Source: Bacteroidota bacterium
GTDB taxonomy: Bacteria > Bacteroidota > Bacteroidia > B-17B0 > Aurantibacillaceae
Assembly (NCBI GenBank): GCA_020162035.1
Contig: JAIUNM010000015.1
Coordinates: 1 to 64,000, forward strand
Length of the DNA: 64,000 nucleotides
Direction: 5' to 3'
Shown: one piece after another, positions 9,628 to 18,430 of the stretch
How positions within the stretch are numbered: position 1 is the first letter of the stretch
How the letters are laid out: the number at the start of each line of letters is the position of its first letter
Made by a program: the position numbers and the translations under genes
Notes under the pieces: model-generated
What the model was told of the DNA's origin: nothing
Databases searched by the model: none
Seen by the model: only the letters and a program-made list of their open reading frames with translations

Positions 9628-9780
9628 AATTGATTGAAAAATAAATAATAGATAAGGCGAACAAAAAACATTTATGTTTTAAAGATTGCAGGGGGAATTA
9701 TTTTTGAAATTTTAATGATTTAAGAAATTTATATTAAACTACTTTTAAAAAGTAAATTATTGAGTTCAATATAATATGTT

Positions 9781-10158
9781 TTATTTTTTCTTTTCTACTT
9801 CAAATCCTTTTTTAACCCATTCATCAAATCCGTTTTGTAAATGAGCAACACTTTTAAAATTATTTTTTTGCATTAAGTCTAAGCATTCTCCACTTCTTCC
9901 ACCGCCAGCACAATACAATAAATAATTTTTAGTTTTATCCAATTTTGTAATTATGGTTTCTGAGTTTTTATCAAACCAATTAATTTCAAATGCTCCTTTA
10001 ATTTTGCCTTTTTTAGTAATCTCTTCGGGTGTTCTTAAATCAATAACAACAGTATTTTTTTCTGTCATTTTTTGTTTAAAGCTTTCTGCATTTAAATTAA
10101 CTTGGGCAAAAGTAATGTTTACTAGAAACAATGTTGTTATTAAAATTAAATTTTTCAT
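9781..10158 (-). CDS. Secreted single-domain rhodanese-like protein
   Basis: Using the ATG at 10156-10158 gives 125 residues with a clean signal peptide (MKNLILITTLFLVNITFAQ). A longer frame would start 9 codons earlier and would break the signal. The mature part is one rhodanese domain with the active-site loop Cys-Ala-Gly-Gly-Gly-Arg-Ser-Gly (Cys83) and the upstream VIDLRTPEE motif. It is expected to carry sulfane sulfur or sense thiols in the periplasm. The sulfur donor is unknown. A perfect 14-bp palindrome (10173-10186) overlaps a TAAGTTTG promoter element just upstream, so a repressor may control it. Confidence 0.85.
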   Translation of the reverse strand: MKNLILITTLFLVNITFAQVNLNAESFKQKMTEKNTVVIDLRTPEEITKKGKIKGAFEINWFDKNSETIITKLDKTKNYLLYCAGGGRSGECLDLMQKNNFKSVAHLQNGFDEWVKKGFEVEKKK

Positions 10159-10172
10159 AGATATAAATGTTT

Positions 10173-10190
10173 TTTGTTGCAACAAACTTA
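10173..10190 (-). promoter_or_regulatory. Promoter -7 box overlapped by a 14-bp palindrome
   Basis: On the minus strand, TAAGTTTG (10183-10190) fits the Bacteroidota -7 consensus TAnnTTTG. No good -33 box stands 19-21 nt upstream. TTTGTTGCAACAAA (10173-10186) is a perfect palindrome that overlaps it, 14 nt before the rhodanese start codon. Its core TGTTGCAACA is identical to the core of one palindrome in front of the MarR-linked YceI gene (33919-33930). This is an operator candidate by inference. Confidence 0.45.
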
Positions 10191-10239
10191 AAAATTTTTG
10201 TTTAGCTTATTTATGCTACAAAAGTTAATTAATCTAATT

Positions 10240-10740
10240 TTATTCTCTCATAGGTGGTAAAAATTTTGAATTTATGCAAGGCATTGCATAATCACACAAC
10301 AAATCAAAATGAATTTTTTGAGGGTTGGGGTTTTCTTTTGAAAGTAATATTTTCCCTTTACATATTTTAATTTGACTGATATGCTTTCCCCAATATTTTT
10401 TTAAACATTCTGTGTCAAAATTTTTAAGTGGGTCATTATTAGGCGAAGAATTTTTTAGTTTCCATCCTTCAAACAATTGGTAACTTCCTTTTTTTAATTT
10501 TATGGTAATTATTCCTTTATCATTTGTAATTGCAGAATCTATTTTTCCTTTTTTGTTTTTAAAAAAAAGAGTAAAATTTGCATAAGGCTTTGGAGTGTTT
10601 GCCTCGATAACCATTTCTGGTGTTGGCTCTGCACCTCCACAATAAGGCTGTTTGCATGTTACTTCAAAAGAAAAAGTTGTTTGTGTAAAATATAATCCAA
10701 CAAAAAGATTAAAAATTACAAATAATTTTAGTTTAACCAT
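10240..10740 (-). CDS. Small secreted protein of unknown function
   Basis: I do not recognise this 166-residue protein. It has an N-terminal signal peptide (hydrophobic to about residue 20, cleavage near TQT). The mature part starts with two Cys in CKQPYCGG and has four more Cys (two around 113-128, two near the end), which suggests disulfides in the periplasm or outside the cell. The middle (FKNKKGKIDSAITNDKGIITIKL) resembles a carboxypeptidase-regulatory-like beta-sandwich. That is an inference from pattern only. It follows malate dehydrogenase but is separated from it by a terminator, so it has its own promoter or is poorly coupled. Confidence 0.6.
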   Translation of the reverse strand: MVKLKLFVIFNLFVGLYFTQTTFSFEVTCKQPYCGGAEPTPEMVIEANTPKPYANFTLFFKNKKGKIDSAITNDKGIITIKLKKGSYQLFEGWKLKNSSPNNDPLKNFDTECLKKYWGKHISQIKICKGKILLSKENPNPQKIHFDLLCDYAMPCINSKFLPPMRE

Positions 10741-10757
10741 ATTTTCAAAAATAAAAA

Positions 10758-10782
10758 AAGGTTGCCTAAAATAGACAACCTT
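10758..10782 (-). terminator. Intrinsic terminator after malate dehydrogenase
   Basis: A 7-bp perfect stem (10776-10782 with 10758-10764) and an 11-nt loop. On the minus strand the stem is followed by a run of T. It lies 22 nt past the mdh stop. Confidence 0.75.
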
Positions 10783-10803
10783 ATTAAAAATTATATAAAC
10801 AAA

Positions 10804-11742
10804 TTAAACAGTTTTCATTTCGCTTAAAACTTTATTCATTGCGCGAACGGCATCTGCACTTTTATTAAATGCTGCTTGTTCATCGGCGGTTAATTTAAAA
10901 TCAATAATTTTTTCCCAACCGTTTTTACCAATAACAACTGGTACGCCTAAACAAATGTCTGATTGTCCATACTCACCATTTAAACTTACACAACACGTGT
11001 ATAATTTTTTATGATCATTTAAAATACTATCAACTAAGGCTGCAACTGAAGCACCTGGAGCATACCAAGCACTTGTACCTAACATACCTGTTAATGTTGC
11101 TCCGCCTACCATTGTATCAGCTGCAACTTTTTTTAATGTTTCTGCATCTAATAAATTACTAACCGGAAAGCCATTATAAGTTGCTAATCTAGTTAATGGA
11201 ATCATTGTTGTATCTCCGTGTCCACCAATCACATATCCTTGAACATCACTTGCAGGAACATTTAATGCTTTTGATAAATAACATTTAAAACGAGAACTAT
11301 CTAAAGTACCGCCCATTCCAATAATTCTATTTTTTGGCAAACCACTTTCTTTTAAAGCTAAATATGCCATTGTATCCATAGGATTAGAAACTATAATAAT
11401 AATAGCGTTTGGAGAATGTTTTAATACATTTTCAGTAACTGTTTTTACTATTCCTGCATTAATGCCAATTAACTCTTCTCTGGTCATACCTGGCTTACGA
11501 GGAATACCGCTTGTAATAACTACAACTTCGCTATTTGCTGTTTTAGAATAATCATTTGTACTTCCTGTAATACGTGTATTAAAACCGTTTAATGTAGCTG
11601 TTTGCATTAAGTCTAATGCTTTACCTTCAGCAAAATTTTCTTTAATATCTAAAATAACCACTTCGCTGGCAATTTTATTAATGGCAATGTACTCTGCACA
11701 CGATGCGCCAACATTTCCTGCTCCGATAACTGATACTTTCAT
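10804..11742 (-). CDS. mdh: Malate dehydrogenase
   Basis: This enzyme oxidises malate to oxaloacetate with NAD+ in the TCA cycle (cytosol). The 312-residue length fits the LDH-like malate dehydrogenases. It has the Rossmann motif GAGNVG at residues 7-12, an acidic residue ending strand beta2 (VVILDI) for NAD, the substrate loop IPRKPGMTREEL with its arginines, the VSNPMD motif, and the catalytic His in the GGHGD motif near residue 174. ATG start. The gene stands alone between a terminator downstream and a divergent gene 150 nt upstream. A near-perfect palindrome (11812-11829) is in that shared upstream region. Confidence 0.95.
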   Translation of the reverse strand: MKVSVIGAGNVGASCAEYIAINKIASEVVILDIKENFAEGKALDLMQTATLNGFNTRITGSTNDYSKTANSEVVVITSGIPRKPGMTREELIGINAGIVKTVTENVLKHSPNAIIIIVSNPMDTMAYLALKESGLPKNRIIGMGGTLDSSRFKCYLSKALNVPASDVQGYVIGGHGDTTMIPLTRLATYNGFPVSNLLDAETLKKVAADTMVGGATLTGMLGTSAWYAPGASVAALVDSILNDHKKLYTCCVSLNGEYGQSDICLGVPVVIGKNGWEKIIDFKLTADEQAAFNKSADAVRAMNKVLSEMKTV

Positions 11743-11811
11743 AATTTAAAATTTTAATTGTTGCTTGTAAAAGTATAAAAAAGCAATAAAATATTACTCA
11801 ATTTTTATAAA

Positions 11812-11829
11812 ATTAACATCAATGTTAAT
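11812..11829. promoter_or_regulatory. 18-bp palindrome between mdh and the DsbD-like pair
   Basis: Arms 11812-11819 and 11822-11829 are exact reverse complements with a 2-nt centre. It lies in the 150-nt region between divergent genes, so it could be an operator for either one. It consists mostly of A and T, so chance cannot be excluded. Confidence 0.3.
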
Positions 11830-11892
11830 ATTTGTTTATTTGTTTGGCTTATTAAATATTTTACATCAACTTTATAATTACAAAAATTAATT

Positions 11893-12333
11893 ATGAGAAA
11901 AATCATTTTAGCCATTTTAATATTTACTTTATCAACTTCATTTGCGCAACAAAACCCAGTTAATTGGAGTGCCACATACAAAAGTATTAATTCAACAGAG
12001 GGAGAAATTATAATTAAAGCCTTTATCGAAAAAGGATGGCATACTTATTCACAAAGACCAACAGATGCAGGCCCTATTCCCACATCGTTTAAATTTACCG
12101 ATTCAAAACAATTTACATTAGTTGGCAAAACAGAAGAAAGTAATGCGCATGAAGAATTTGTAAAAGCATTTGATGCTAAAATATTTGTATTTAATGGAAC
12201 TGCCGAATTTAAACAAAAAGTAAAATTGCTTTCAAAAGCACCTACTATTACAATTAACGTAGAGTTTATGAGTTGTAACGACCAAATGTGCTTGCCACCA
12301 AAAACAGTTGAACTATCTGTAAAAACTCAATAA
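11893..12333 (+). CDS. Stand-alone DsbD N-terminal-like periplasmic domain
   Basis: This 146-residue secreted protein has a signal peptide to about residue 18 (TSFAQ). The rest matches the N-terminal (alpha) domain of DsbD: NPVNWSATY start, GWHTYSQ motif, and a Cys pair in MSCNDQMCLPP near the end, where nDsbD carries its redox-active cysteines. The next gene, 40 nt downstream on the same strand, encodes a whole DsbD whose own N-terminal domain is similar in plan. It may be a second thiol acceptor that passes electrons to periplasmic partners. The pairing suggests duplication of the domain. Confidence 0.8.
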   Translation: MRKIILAILIFTLSTSFAQQNPVNWSATYKSINSTEGEIIIKAFIEKGWHTYSQRPTDAGPIPTSFKFTDSKQFTLVGKTEESNAHEEFVKAFDAKIFVFNGTAEFKQKVKLLSKAPTITINVEFMSCNDQMCLPPKTVELSVKTQ

Positions 12334-12373
12334 TTTTTTATATTTGTAACTACTAAATTAAATCGTTTTAAGC

Positions 12374-14452
12374 ATGAAAAAAGCTTTGATACTTTTAAAC
12401 TTATTTTTTGTATTTGTACTAAATGCGCAAGACAACCCAGTAAAATGGTCATTTGAAACAAAAAAAGTTTCAAATTGCGAATACGATTTAATTTTTAAAG
12501 CTGCAATTGATGAGCCATGGCATATATACTCGATTATAAAATCTGAAGGCGATGGCCCAAATCCTACATCTTTTAAATTTAAAAAAAATGCTGACTATGA
12601 ATTAATTGGAGGAATAAAAGAAAGCACGCCTAAAAAAGAGTTTGATAAAGTATTTGAAGTAAATGTTGCCTACTTCGAGAAAAAAGCTGAGTTTAAACAA
12701 CGTATTAAATTATTAAAAGAAGGAAAAATTAAAATTACAGGTAAGTATGAAGCTCAAGCTTGCACCGAAGAAAAATGTATTTTCCCTCCTGCCGAAGATT
12801 TTACTTTTGAATTAACTGGTACTTCTGAATGCGTTCAATTAACAACTAGTTCACAAAGTGTAAGCCCAGATACTGTTAGTAGTTTAACTAGCACTTTAAT
12901 AACCGATTCTAGTTCAATTCTCAATACAAGTCAAATTAATACAACAACTACTACAGTTTCGCAAAATACTTTAAGTACCAGCGAACCTGTAAAAAGCAAC
13001 ACCTCGTGGTGGGCAATTTTTTTAGCTGGTTTTGTAGGTGGATTTGCCGCTTTATTAACACCATGTGTATTTCCAATGATACCAATGAATGTTGCATTTT
13101 TCACAAAACAAAGTAAATCTAAAAAACAAGGTTTACGCAACGCCTTTATATATGCATTTTTTATAATTGGTTTATATGTAAGTTTAGGATTAGGTGTTAC
13201 TATGATTTTTGGTGCTGGTGCATTACATACTTTATCTACCAACGTGTGGTTTAACTTAGCCTTTTTTGTTTTATTATTAGTTTTTGCAGCTTCGTTTTTA
13301 GGAGCGTTTGAAATAGTTTTACCGAGTTCGTTTGTAAATAAAATGGATGCAAAAAGCGATAAAGGAGGTATTGCCGGAATATTTTTTATGGCATTTACAT
13401 TAGCTCTTGTTTCATTTTCATGTACTGGACCAATTATTGGAACTCTATTAGTTGAGGCATCTGCATCTGGCAATATTAGTGGGCCATTTTGGGGTATGTT
13501 TGGCTTTGCTTTAGCTTTAGCTTTACCGTTTGGCTTATTTGCTGCATTCCCAGGATGGTTAAATTCATTACCTAAATCAGGTGGATGGTTAAATTCAGTT
13601 AAAGTTACTTTAGGTTTTTTAGAATTAGCATTAGCTCTAAAATTTGCATCTAATGCAGATTTAGTTGTGCAAGCTTTTGTATTAACACGCGAAGTATTTA
13701 TTAGTTTATGGATTGTAATATTTGGTTTGCTTGGCTTATATTTAATTGGCATTTTTAAAACATCACATGATAGTGATGTTAAACACATTTCTGTTACTCG
13801 TTTGTTTTTTGCAATAACAGCATTTTTTGTAACTTTTTATTTAATACCTGGTTTATGGGGTGCGCCATTAAAATTATTTAGTGGTATTTTACCTCCACTA
13901 GAGTATTCAGAATCGCCACATGGTTTTGGTAATACAACAACACAAAATACACACATAGAAAATAAAGATTCTGAATTTGGAAAATATATTGAAACCAATA
14001 AAAACGGTGTAATTCATTTTAAAAATGATTATGAAAACGCCTTAGCTTACGCAAAAAAAGTGGGCAAACCATTAATGGTTGATTTTACAGGACATGCTTG
14101 CGCTAATTGTAGAAAAACAGAAGACAATGTTTGGCCAGATGCAGAAGTTTTAAAACGACTAAATAATGATGTTGTGTTAGTATCGTTATATGTAGATGAT
14201 AAAAGAGAACTTGATCCAAAAGATTACATGAAAGTGTTTTGGTATGGTAAAGAACGAGAAATTACTGACATTGGCGACAAATTTAAATACATGGAAGAAA
14301 CGCGCTTTAAACAAAGCACACAACCTTTATATGTAATTTTAGATCATAACGAAAAACCTTTAAATTCTATTAGAGGTTACGACCCCAGCATTGAAGCCTA
14401 CATTAAATGGCTAGATGAAGGGATATCTAATTTTAAAAACTCAAAAAAATAA
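12374..14452 (+). CDS. dsbD: Thiol:disulfide interchange protein DsbD
   Basis: DsbD moves reducing power from cytosolic thioredoxin across the inner membrane to periplasmic thiols, including those of cytochrome c maturation. The 692 residues show the three-part plan: signal peptide (to about 18), periplasmic N-terminal domain with a Cys pair at about 133-138 (ACTEEKC), a Ser/Thr-rich linker (about 150-205), eight or so membrane helices (about 210-510) with Cys in LLTPCVFPMIP and SFSCTGP, and a C-terminal thioredoxin domain with HACANC (CxxC). ATG start. It is probably cotranscribed with the stand-alone nDsbD gene upstream and the small membrane protein 21 nt downstream. Confidence 0.93.
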   Translation: MKKALILLNLFFVFVLNAQDNPVKWSFETKKVSNCEYDLIFKAAIDEPWHIYSIIKSEGDGPNPTSFKFKKNADYELIGGIKESTPKKEFDKVFEVNVAYFEKKAEFKQRIKLLKEGKIKITGKYEAQACTEEKCIFPPAEDFTFELTGTSECVQLTTSSQSVSPDTVSSLTSTLITDSSSILNTSQINTTTTTVSQNTLSTSEPVKSNTSWWAIFLAGFVGGFAALLTPCVFPMIPMNVAFFTKQSKSKKQGLRNAFIYAFFIIGLYVSLGLGVTMIFGAGALHTLSTNVWFNLAFFVLLLVFAASFLGAFEIVLPSSFVNKMDAKSDKGGIAGIFFMAFTLALVSFSCTGPIIGTLLVEASASGNISGPFWGMFGFALALALPFGLFAAFPGWLNSLPKSGGWLNSVKVTLGFLELALALKFASNADLVVQAFVLTREVFISLWIVIFGLLGLYLIGIFKTSHDSDVKHISVTRLFFAITAFFVTFYLIPGLWGAPLKLFSGILPPLEYSESPHGFGNTTTQNTHIENKDSEFGKYIETNKNGVIHFKNDYENALAYAKKVGKPLMVDFTGHACANCRKTEDNVWPDAEVLKRLNNDVVLVSLYVDDKRELDPKDYMKVFWYGKEREITDIGDKFKYMEETRFKQSTQPLYVILDHNEKPLNSIRGYDPSIEAYIKWLDEGISNFKNSKK

Positions 14453-14473
14453 TTTTTATTAATTTAAAAAAAT

Positions 14474-15130
14474 ATGGGGCTTATTCAATTTGTATTAATC
14501 TTTCATATTTTTTCTGGTTCAATATCATTAGTAGCTGGCTTATTTGCAATTTTATTACGCAATAAAGTTACTTACCACAAAAAAGTAGGTAAAATCTATT
14601 TTTATTCAATGACAGCCGTTTTTATTTCTGCTATAATTTTAGCTGTAAATCATAAAAACATTTTTTTATTTTGCGTTTCGTTTTTTTCATATTACTCTTG
14701 CTTAACAGCTTATCGCTCATTACATTTAAAACAATTACATATAAATCAAAAACCTCTTTTATTTGATTGGATTATTGAAGCATTTTTTGGTTTTATTCAT
14801 ATTGGTTTTGTACTTTTTTCAATTTATATACTATTTATTGGCAGATTAGATTTTGGAATAATAAGTTTAATTTTTGGCGCAATTGGCCTTAGAGGAAATT
14901 ATATAACATACAAAAGACTTAAAGGGCATGTTACTTATAAAAGTTATTGGCTTATGGCACATATAGGAGGTATGTTGGGGAGTTACATTGGAGCAATTAC
15001 TGCGTTTTTAGTTAACAACAATAACAGATGGATTCAACTTCCAAATATTGTTGCTTGGATAGGACCAACAGCATTTATAGTTCCATTAATAATTTTTGAA
15101 TTAAAAAAACACAAAAAACATACTTTTTAA
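14474..15130 (+). CDS. Polytopic membrane protein, DUF2306-like
   Basis: This 218-residue protein is almost all hydrophobic, with about seven or eight predicted helices. The first segment (FHIFSGSISLVAGLFAILL) followed by Arg/Lys and the HKKVGKIYFYSM pattern resembles the DUF2306 family of predicted membrane proteins. A later HIGGMLGSYIGAITAF segment carries a conserved-looking His. No enzymatic function is known. It follows dsbD by 21 nt, so a shared transcript is likely. An AT-only hairpin (15135-15161) follows the gene. Confidence 0.6.
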   Translation: MGLIQFVLIFHIFSGSISLVAGLFAILLRNKVTYHKKVGKIYFYSMTAVFISAIILAVNHKNIFLFCVSFFSYYSCLTAYRSLHLKQLHINQKPLLFDWIIEAFFGFIHIGFVLFSIYILFIGRLDFGIISLIFGAIGLRGNYITYKRLKGHVTYKSYWLMAHIGGMLGSYIGAITAFLVNNNNRWIQLPNIVAWIGPTAFIVPLIIFELKKHKKHTF

Positions 15131-15134
15131 TCGA

Positions 15135-15161
15135 AAATATTAAACATAGTGTTTAATATTT
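15135..15161 (+). terminator. Possible AT-rich terminator hairpin
   Basis: An 11-bp perfect stem (15135-15145 with 15151-15161) with a 5-nt loop, 5 nt after the stop of the gene ending at 15130. It has almost no G+C and no clean T-run, so termination is uncertain. Confidence 0.35.
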
Positions 15162-15235
15162 AACAATTTACTGCAACAAAGTTTGCTGGTTTATTAAAAA
15201 AATTAAATAACTTAGCTTATTAAACCTTATAAAAT

Positions 15236-16216
15236 ATGAAAAAACTTTTACTCTTATCAAGTTTAGCATTTGCCTCAGTAGCTAATGCTCAATTAACACA
15301 AGCCAATAATGCTCCCGCTGCAGGTGACGCATACAGTTTAGCTGTTACATCTCCAAGTGTATTAAGCCCAGGAGCTGCTGGCCCTGGTGCAGTTTGGACA
15401 TACACCAGCATAACTTTAGGCACCTCTGTTGGTTATGCAGGCGCAACTTATAGCGCAGCAACATATACCCCTGCAAATGTTGTTGTAAATACATCGTCGA
15501 GCGAATCTAGTTATTACGAATCTACCAGTTCTTTTTTAAAGTATTATGGAGGTAACATTATTGTTTCTTCACTCCCTGCAACAATTACTTATACATCGGG
15601 TGCGTATGAAGCAGTTTACCCAATGAGTTTAACAACAACAAGTAGTTCTGCTGTTGGAGGAAGTATTACAGCAATGAGTAATAATGGTACGTTTACTGGA
15701 ACTGCAAGCGCAACCGCAGATGGTACAGGAACACTTGTATTACCAGGTAAAACATACACAAACGTTATAAGAGTAAAACTTGTACAAACTTATTCGGTAT
15801 CATCTATGATATTAAACGGAACCGTTGAACAAGAAAACTATAGATATTTTGCGGCTGGAACTAAAAATCCAATTTTAATTATAAATACATCTACAACTAA
15901 CTTAGGAAGCTTAAGCACACAAACTACAGCAATGGTTGATGCAAACTATATTCCAACAGGGATTAACTCTAATTCTTTAAAAGCATCTAATGTTGTTGCT
16001 TATCCTAACCCAGCAAATAACAACATTACAATTACAGCTGCCGAAGCTACTAATGTTACAATTTCTGACATTACAGGTAAAACAATTACTTCAAGTAAAA
16101 TAAATGATGGTAAAATTATTTTAAACACTGAAAATTACACTAATGGTGTTTATTTTTACACATTGTTTAATAATACAACAAAATTAGGTGTTGGCAAATT
16201 TACAGTTGCTCATTAA
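15236..16216 (+). CDS. Secreted protein with T9SS type A sorting domain
   Basis: This 326-residue protein has a signal peptide (KKLLLLSSLAFASVANAQ). The long middle part is rich in Ser, Thr, Ala and Gly, without a domain I can name. The last about 80 residues form a type A sorting domain: VVAYPNPANNNITI start, ISDITGK, NTENYTNGVYFYTL and a final KFTVAH. It should be exported by the type IX system and displayed on or shed from the surface. ATG start. A strong terminator follows at 16236. The function of the mature protein is unknown. Confidence 0.85.
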   Translation: MKKLLLLSSLAFASVANAQLTQANNAPAAGDAYSLAVTSPSVLSPGAAGPGAVWTYTSITLGTSVGYAGATYSAATYTPANVVVNTSSSESSYYESTSSFLKYYGGNIIVSSLPATITYTSGAYEAVYPMSLTTTSSSAVGGSITAMSNNGTFTGTASATADGTGTLVLPGKTYTNVIRVKLVQTYSVSSMILNGTVEQENYRYFAAGTKNPILIINTSTTNLGSLSTQTTAMVDANYIPTGINSNSLKASNVVAYPNPANNNITITAAEATNVTISDITGKTITSSKINDGKIILNTENYTNGVYFYTLFNNTTKLGVGKFTVAH

Positions 16217-16235
16217 CCTTTTTTTTAAAAAAATT

Positions 16236-16272
16236 AAGCCATTCTATTCACTTAGAATGGCTTTCTTTTTTT
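16236..16272 (+). terminator. Intrinsic terminator after the T9SS protein gene
   Basis: A 10-bp perfect stem (16236-16245 with 16254-16263), an 8-nt loop, and a T-rich tail to 16272. It lies 19 nt beyond the stop of the gene ending at 16216. Confidence 0.85.
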
Positions 16273-16294
16273 AATTTTGTTTAAAATAATTAGT

Positions 16295-16735
16295 ATGAAT
16301 ATAGAAGAGAAAATTAATGCCGACATAAAATCTGCAATGTTAGCAAAAGAGTCAAAAAAATTAGAAGCGTTAAGAGCCATTAAATCTGTTGTATTATTAT
16401 TAAAAACATCGGCCGAAGGTTTAACTGAGGATAGTGCAATGAAAGCCATTCAAAAAGAAGTTAAAAAACGCAAGGAAAGTGCGGAAATTTACACATCACA
16501 AAATCGTCCAGATTTAGTTGAAGCAGAATTATTTCAAGCAGAAGTTATGGAAGCTTACTTACCTAAACAATTAAGTGAAGATGAAGTTAAATTAGAACTA
16601 CAAAAAATAATTGAACAAGTTGGCGCAAAATCTGCAACAGACATGGGGAAAGTAATGGGTGTTGCAAGTAAAACATTAGCAGGTAAAGCAGATAATAAAA
16701 TGGTTTCTGTTTTAGTAAAACAACTTTTAGGTTAG
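16295..16735 (+). CDS. GatB/YqeY domain protein
   Basis: Start taken at ATG 16295-16297, giving 146 residues. A frame extending six codons further upstream would run into the terminator tail and does not match family starts. The protein has the YqeY pattern: an amphipathic N-terminal helical region (INADIKSAMLAKESKKLEALRAIKS), KKRKESAEIY, EAYLPKQLSEDE, and the glycine-containing end MGKVMGVASKTLAGKAD. The domain is shared with the tail of GatB amidotransferase and is thought to bind tRNA. The role of the stand-alone form is not settled. The next gene begins 4 nt downstream. Confidence 0.88.
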   Translation: MNIEEKINADIKSAMLAKESKKLEALRAIKSVVLLLKTSAEGLTEDSAMKAIQKEVKKRKESAEIYTSQNRPDLVEAELFQAEVMEAYLPKQLSEDEVKLELQKIIEQVGAKSATDMGKVMGVASKTLAGKADNKMVSVLVKQLLG

Positions 16736-16739
16736 TTTT

Positions 16740-17735
16740 ATGTTTTTAAATTTTAATGAAAAAAGTCGGGATAATTTGCCCGACTTTTCTTTTTTAACCA
16801 AATATGATAACCTAAACCAATTAATTGAAACTATAAATTTTAAAGGTTTAAACTTTGATGTGCTAAGGCTTGATTTAATTAATGAATTTTGGGGCGGAAA
16901 TAAACTTTTTAAATTAATTGAAAACATAAAATATGTAGTTAAAAATAATTTTCAGGGAGTAATAACATTTGGTGGAGCAAATTCAAATCATATTTATTCA
17001 ACCGTAGCCTTGTGCAATAAATTAAACATTCCTTGTGTTATTTGTGTTAGAGGCCTTCAAGATTTTGCAACAACTTCTACCCTGCTATTTGCTGAAAAAA
17101 ATGGCGCAAAAATTTATTACTTAAACCGAACAGATTATAAAAATAAAACTTCAACAAATTTTATTAATTATTTAATGCAATTGTTTCCTAATTATCATTT
17201 AATACCAGAAGGCGGAAATAATTTTTTGGGGATAAAAGGTTGCGAAACAATACTATCAACTATAAACGAAACTTATAAAACTATTTTTTGTGCTTGTGGT
17301 ACTGCAACTACATTTACAGGTATTTATTCATCGTTAAAAAATGAACAAACATTAATTGGAATTTCTGTTTTAAAAGGCGAAAATAAATTAATTGATAATG
17401 TAAATCAAAATTTAAATGAATTAAAATCTAATAAACTTAAAATTAATGAATGGAATAACAAATCTGAAATTAACCACTCTACAATTTTAAATAATTATGC
17501 ATTTAATGGTTATGCTGCATTTAATACTTCTTTAATAGAATTTAAACATAATTTTGAATCTTTAACACAAATTCCTTTAGATTATATCTACACATCAAAA
17601 TTGTTTTATGGTGCAATTGATTTAATGCTTAATAAAAAAATAAACAGCAATGAAAAAACATTAATAATTCATTGTGGTGGTTTGCAAGGTAATTTAGATT
17701 TTGAAAAGCGTTACCAATTAAGCGCCAAACGATAA
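16740..17735 (+). CDS. PLP-dependent ACC deaminase / D-cysteine desulfhydrase family enzyme
   Basis: This is a 331-residue fold type II PLP enzyme. The likely Schiff-base lysine is in WGGNKLFKL near residue 57, the phosphate/cofactor loop is FGGANSNHIYSTVA, and a later PEGGNN motif and the CACGTATTFTG glycine loop fit the 1-aminocyclopropane-1-carboxylate deaminase / D-cysteine desulfhydrase group. The exact substrate cannot be told; Bacteroidota members are often only annotated to family. It starts 4 nt after yqeY, so translational coupling is likely. Its last 25 nt overlap the end of a convergent gene (17711). Confidence 0.82.
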   Translation: MFLNFNEKSRDNLPDFSFLTKYDNLNQLIETINFKGLNFDVLRLDLINEFWGGNKLFKLIENIKYVVKNNFQGVITFGGANSNHIYSTVALCNKLNIPCVICVRGLQDFATTSTLLFAEKNGAKIYYLNRTDYKNKTSTNFINYLMQLFPNYHLIPEGGNNFLGIKGCETILSTINETYKTIFCACGTATTFTGIYSSLKNEQTLIGISVLKGENKLIDNVNQNLNELKSNKLKINEWNNKSEINHSTILNNYAFNGYAAFNTSLIEFKHNFESLTQIPLDYIYTSKLFYGAIDLMLNKKINSNEKTLIIHCGGLQGNLDFEKRYQLSAKR

Positions 17736-18430
17736 TTTAAACTAAATGAAGAGAAATAATACTTTTTAGGAAACATTTCTAAAAATTTAAATACTCCAAG
17801 GCCAACACTAATATTTTGACTAAATTTTTTATTAGTACTCATAAATCTTTTTCCGATTTGAAACTGAAAACTATTTGCTAAATAAGGAAAAGAATAAAAC
17901 AAATAACCATAACGAAATCTAGGGCCAAGATACAAACCATTTGAATTATTTTTTAAATAATAATTTAACTCTAAGCCTGTATTCCATAAAAATTCAGCTT
18001 GTTTGTTTGAGGAATTTGGCATATACCTATGCATAAACCTACTATTGGAATTTATAAAGTTAAACCCAATTGGGAGTGCTACTCCTAAATGTTTGTTTTT
18101 TGTAAAAAACCGTTCGTAGCATAATGTTAATCTCGTTAAAAAAACATCGCTTAACACAACTCCAAAACTACTTAAACGATTATTTTTATTTATCACGCTG
18201 CTATCTTTTGGGTTGAATAATTTTATAATTCCTGATTTTGTTTCTAATAATATTAAGTCTTTTGTGTTTATTGATTTGTGAGATAAATTTGAATCTAAAA
18301 TAATAATTTGATTTTTATGAATTGTAATAATATTTGTGCTTAAATAATTTCCGTTTTTAAAAAACAGTTTATCTTGGGCAAATACCGTTAAACTTAAACA
18401 AATTAAATATATAGTTAAATTAAATTTCAT
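17711..18430 (-). CDS. Secreted envelope protein, probable outer-membrane beta-barrel (paralogue 2)
   Basis: This 239-residue protein has a signal peptide (MKFNLTIYLICLSLTVFAQ). After it comes a short domain (KLFFKNGNYLSTNII, then strands with DSNLSHK) that matches the layout of the gene just upstream. The rest alternates polar and hydrophobic residues and ends in Tyr-Arg-Leu-Ala-Leu-Asn-Trp, as expected for an outer-membrane barrel. Function unknown. It overlaps the upstream paralogue by 4 nt (ATGA), so the two are translated together, and its 3' end overlaps the convergent PLP enzyme gene. Confidence 0.65.
   Translation of the reverse strand: MKFNLTIYLICLSLTVFAQDKLFFKNGNYLSTNIITIHKNQIIILDSNLSHKSINTKDLILLETKSGIIKLFNPKDSSVINKNNRLSSFGVVLSDVFLTRLTLCYERFFTKNKHLGVALPIGFNFINSNSRFMHRYMPNSSNKQAEFLWNTGLELNYYLKNNSNGLYLGPRFRYGYLFYSFPYLANSFQFQIGKRFMSTNKKFSQNISVGLGVFKFLEMFPKKYYFSSFSLNYRLALNW

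Noticed and set aside
9661..9690. Hairpin after the alpha-2-macroglobulin gene as terminator
   Set aside because: The stem is only A, T and one C-G pair, and no clean T-run follows. Not convincing.
12931..13788. Long (285-codon) frame antisense to dsbD
   Set aside because: It lies wholly inside dsbD on the other strand, is rich in Lys, Asn and Pro and has no domain. The dsbD reading is certain.
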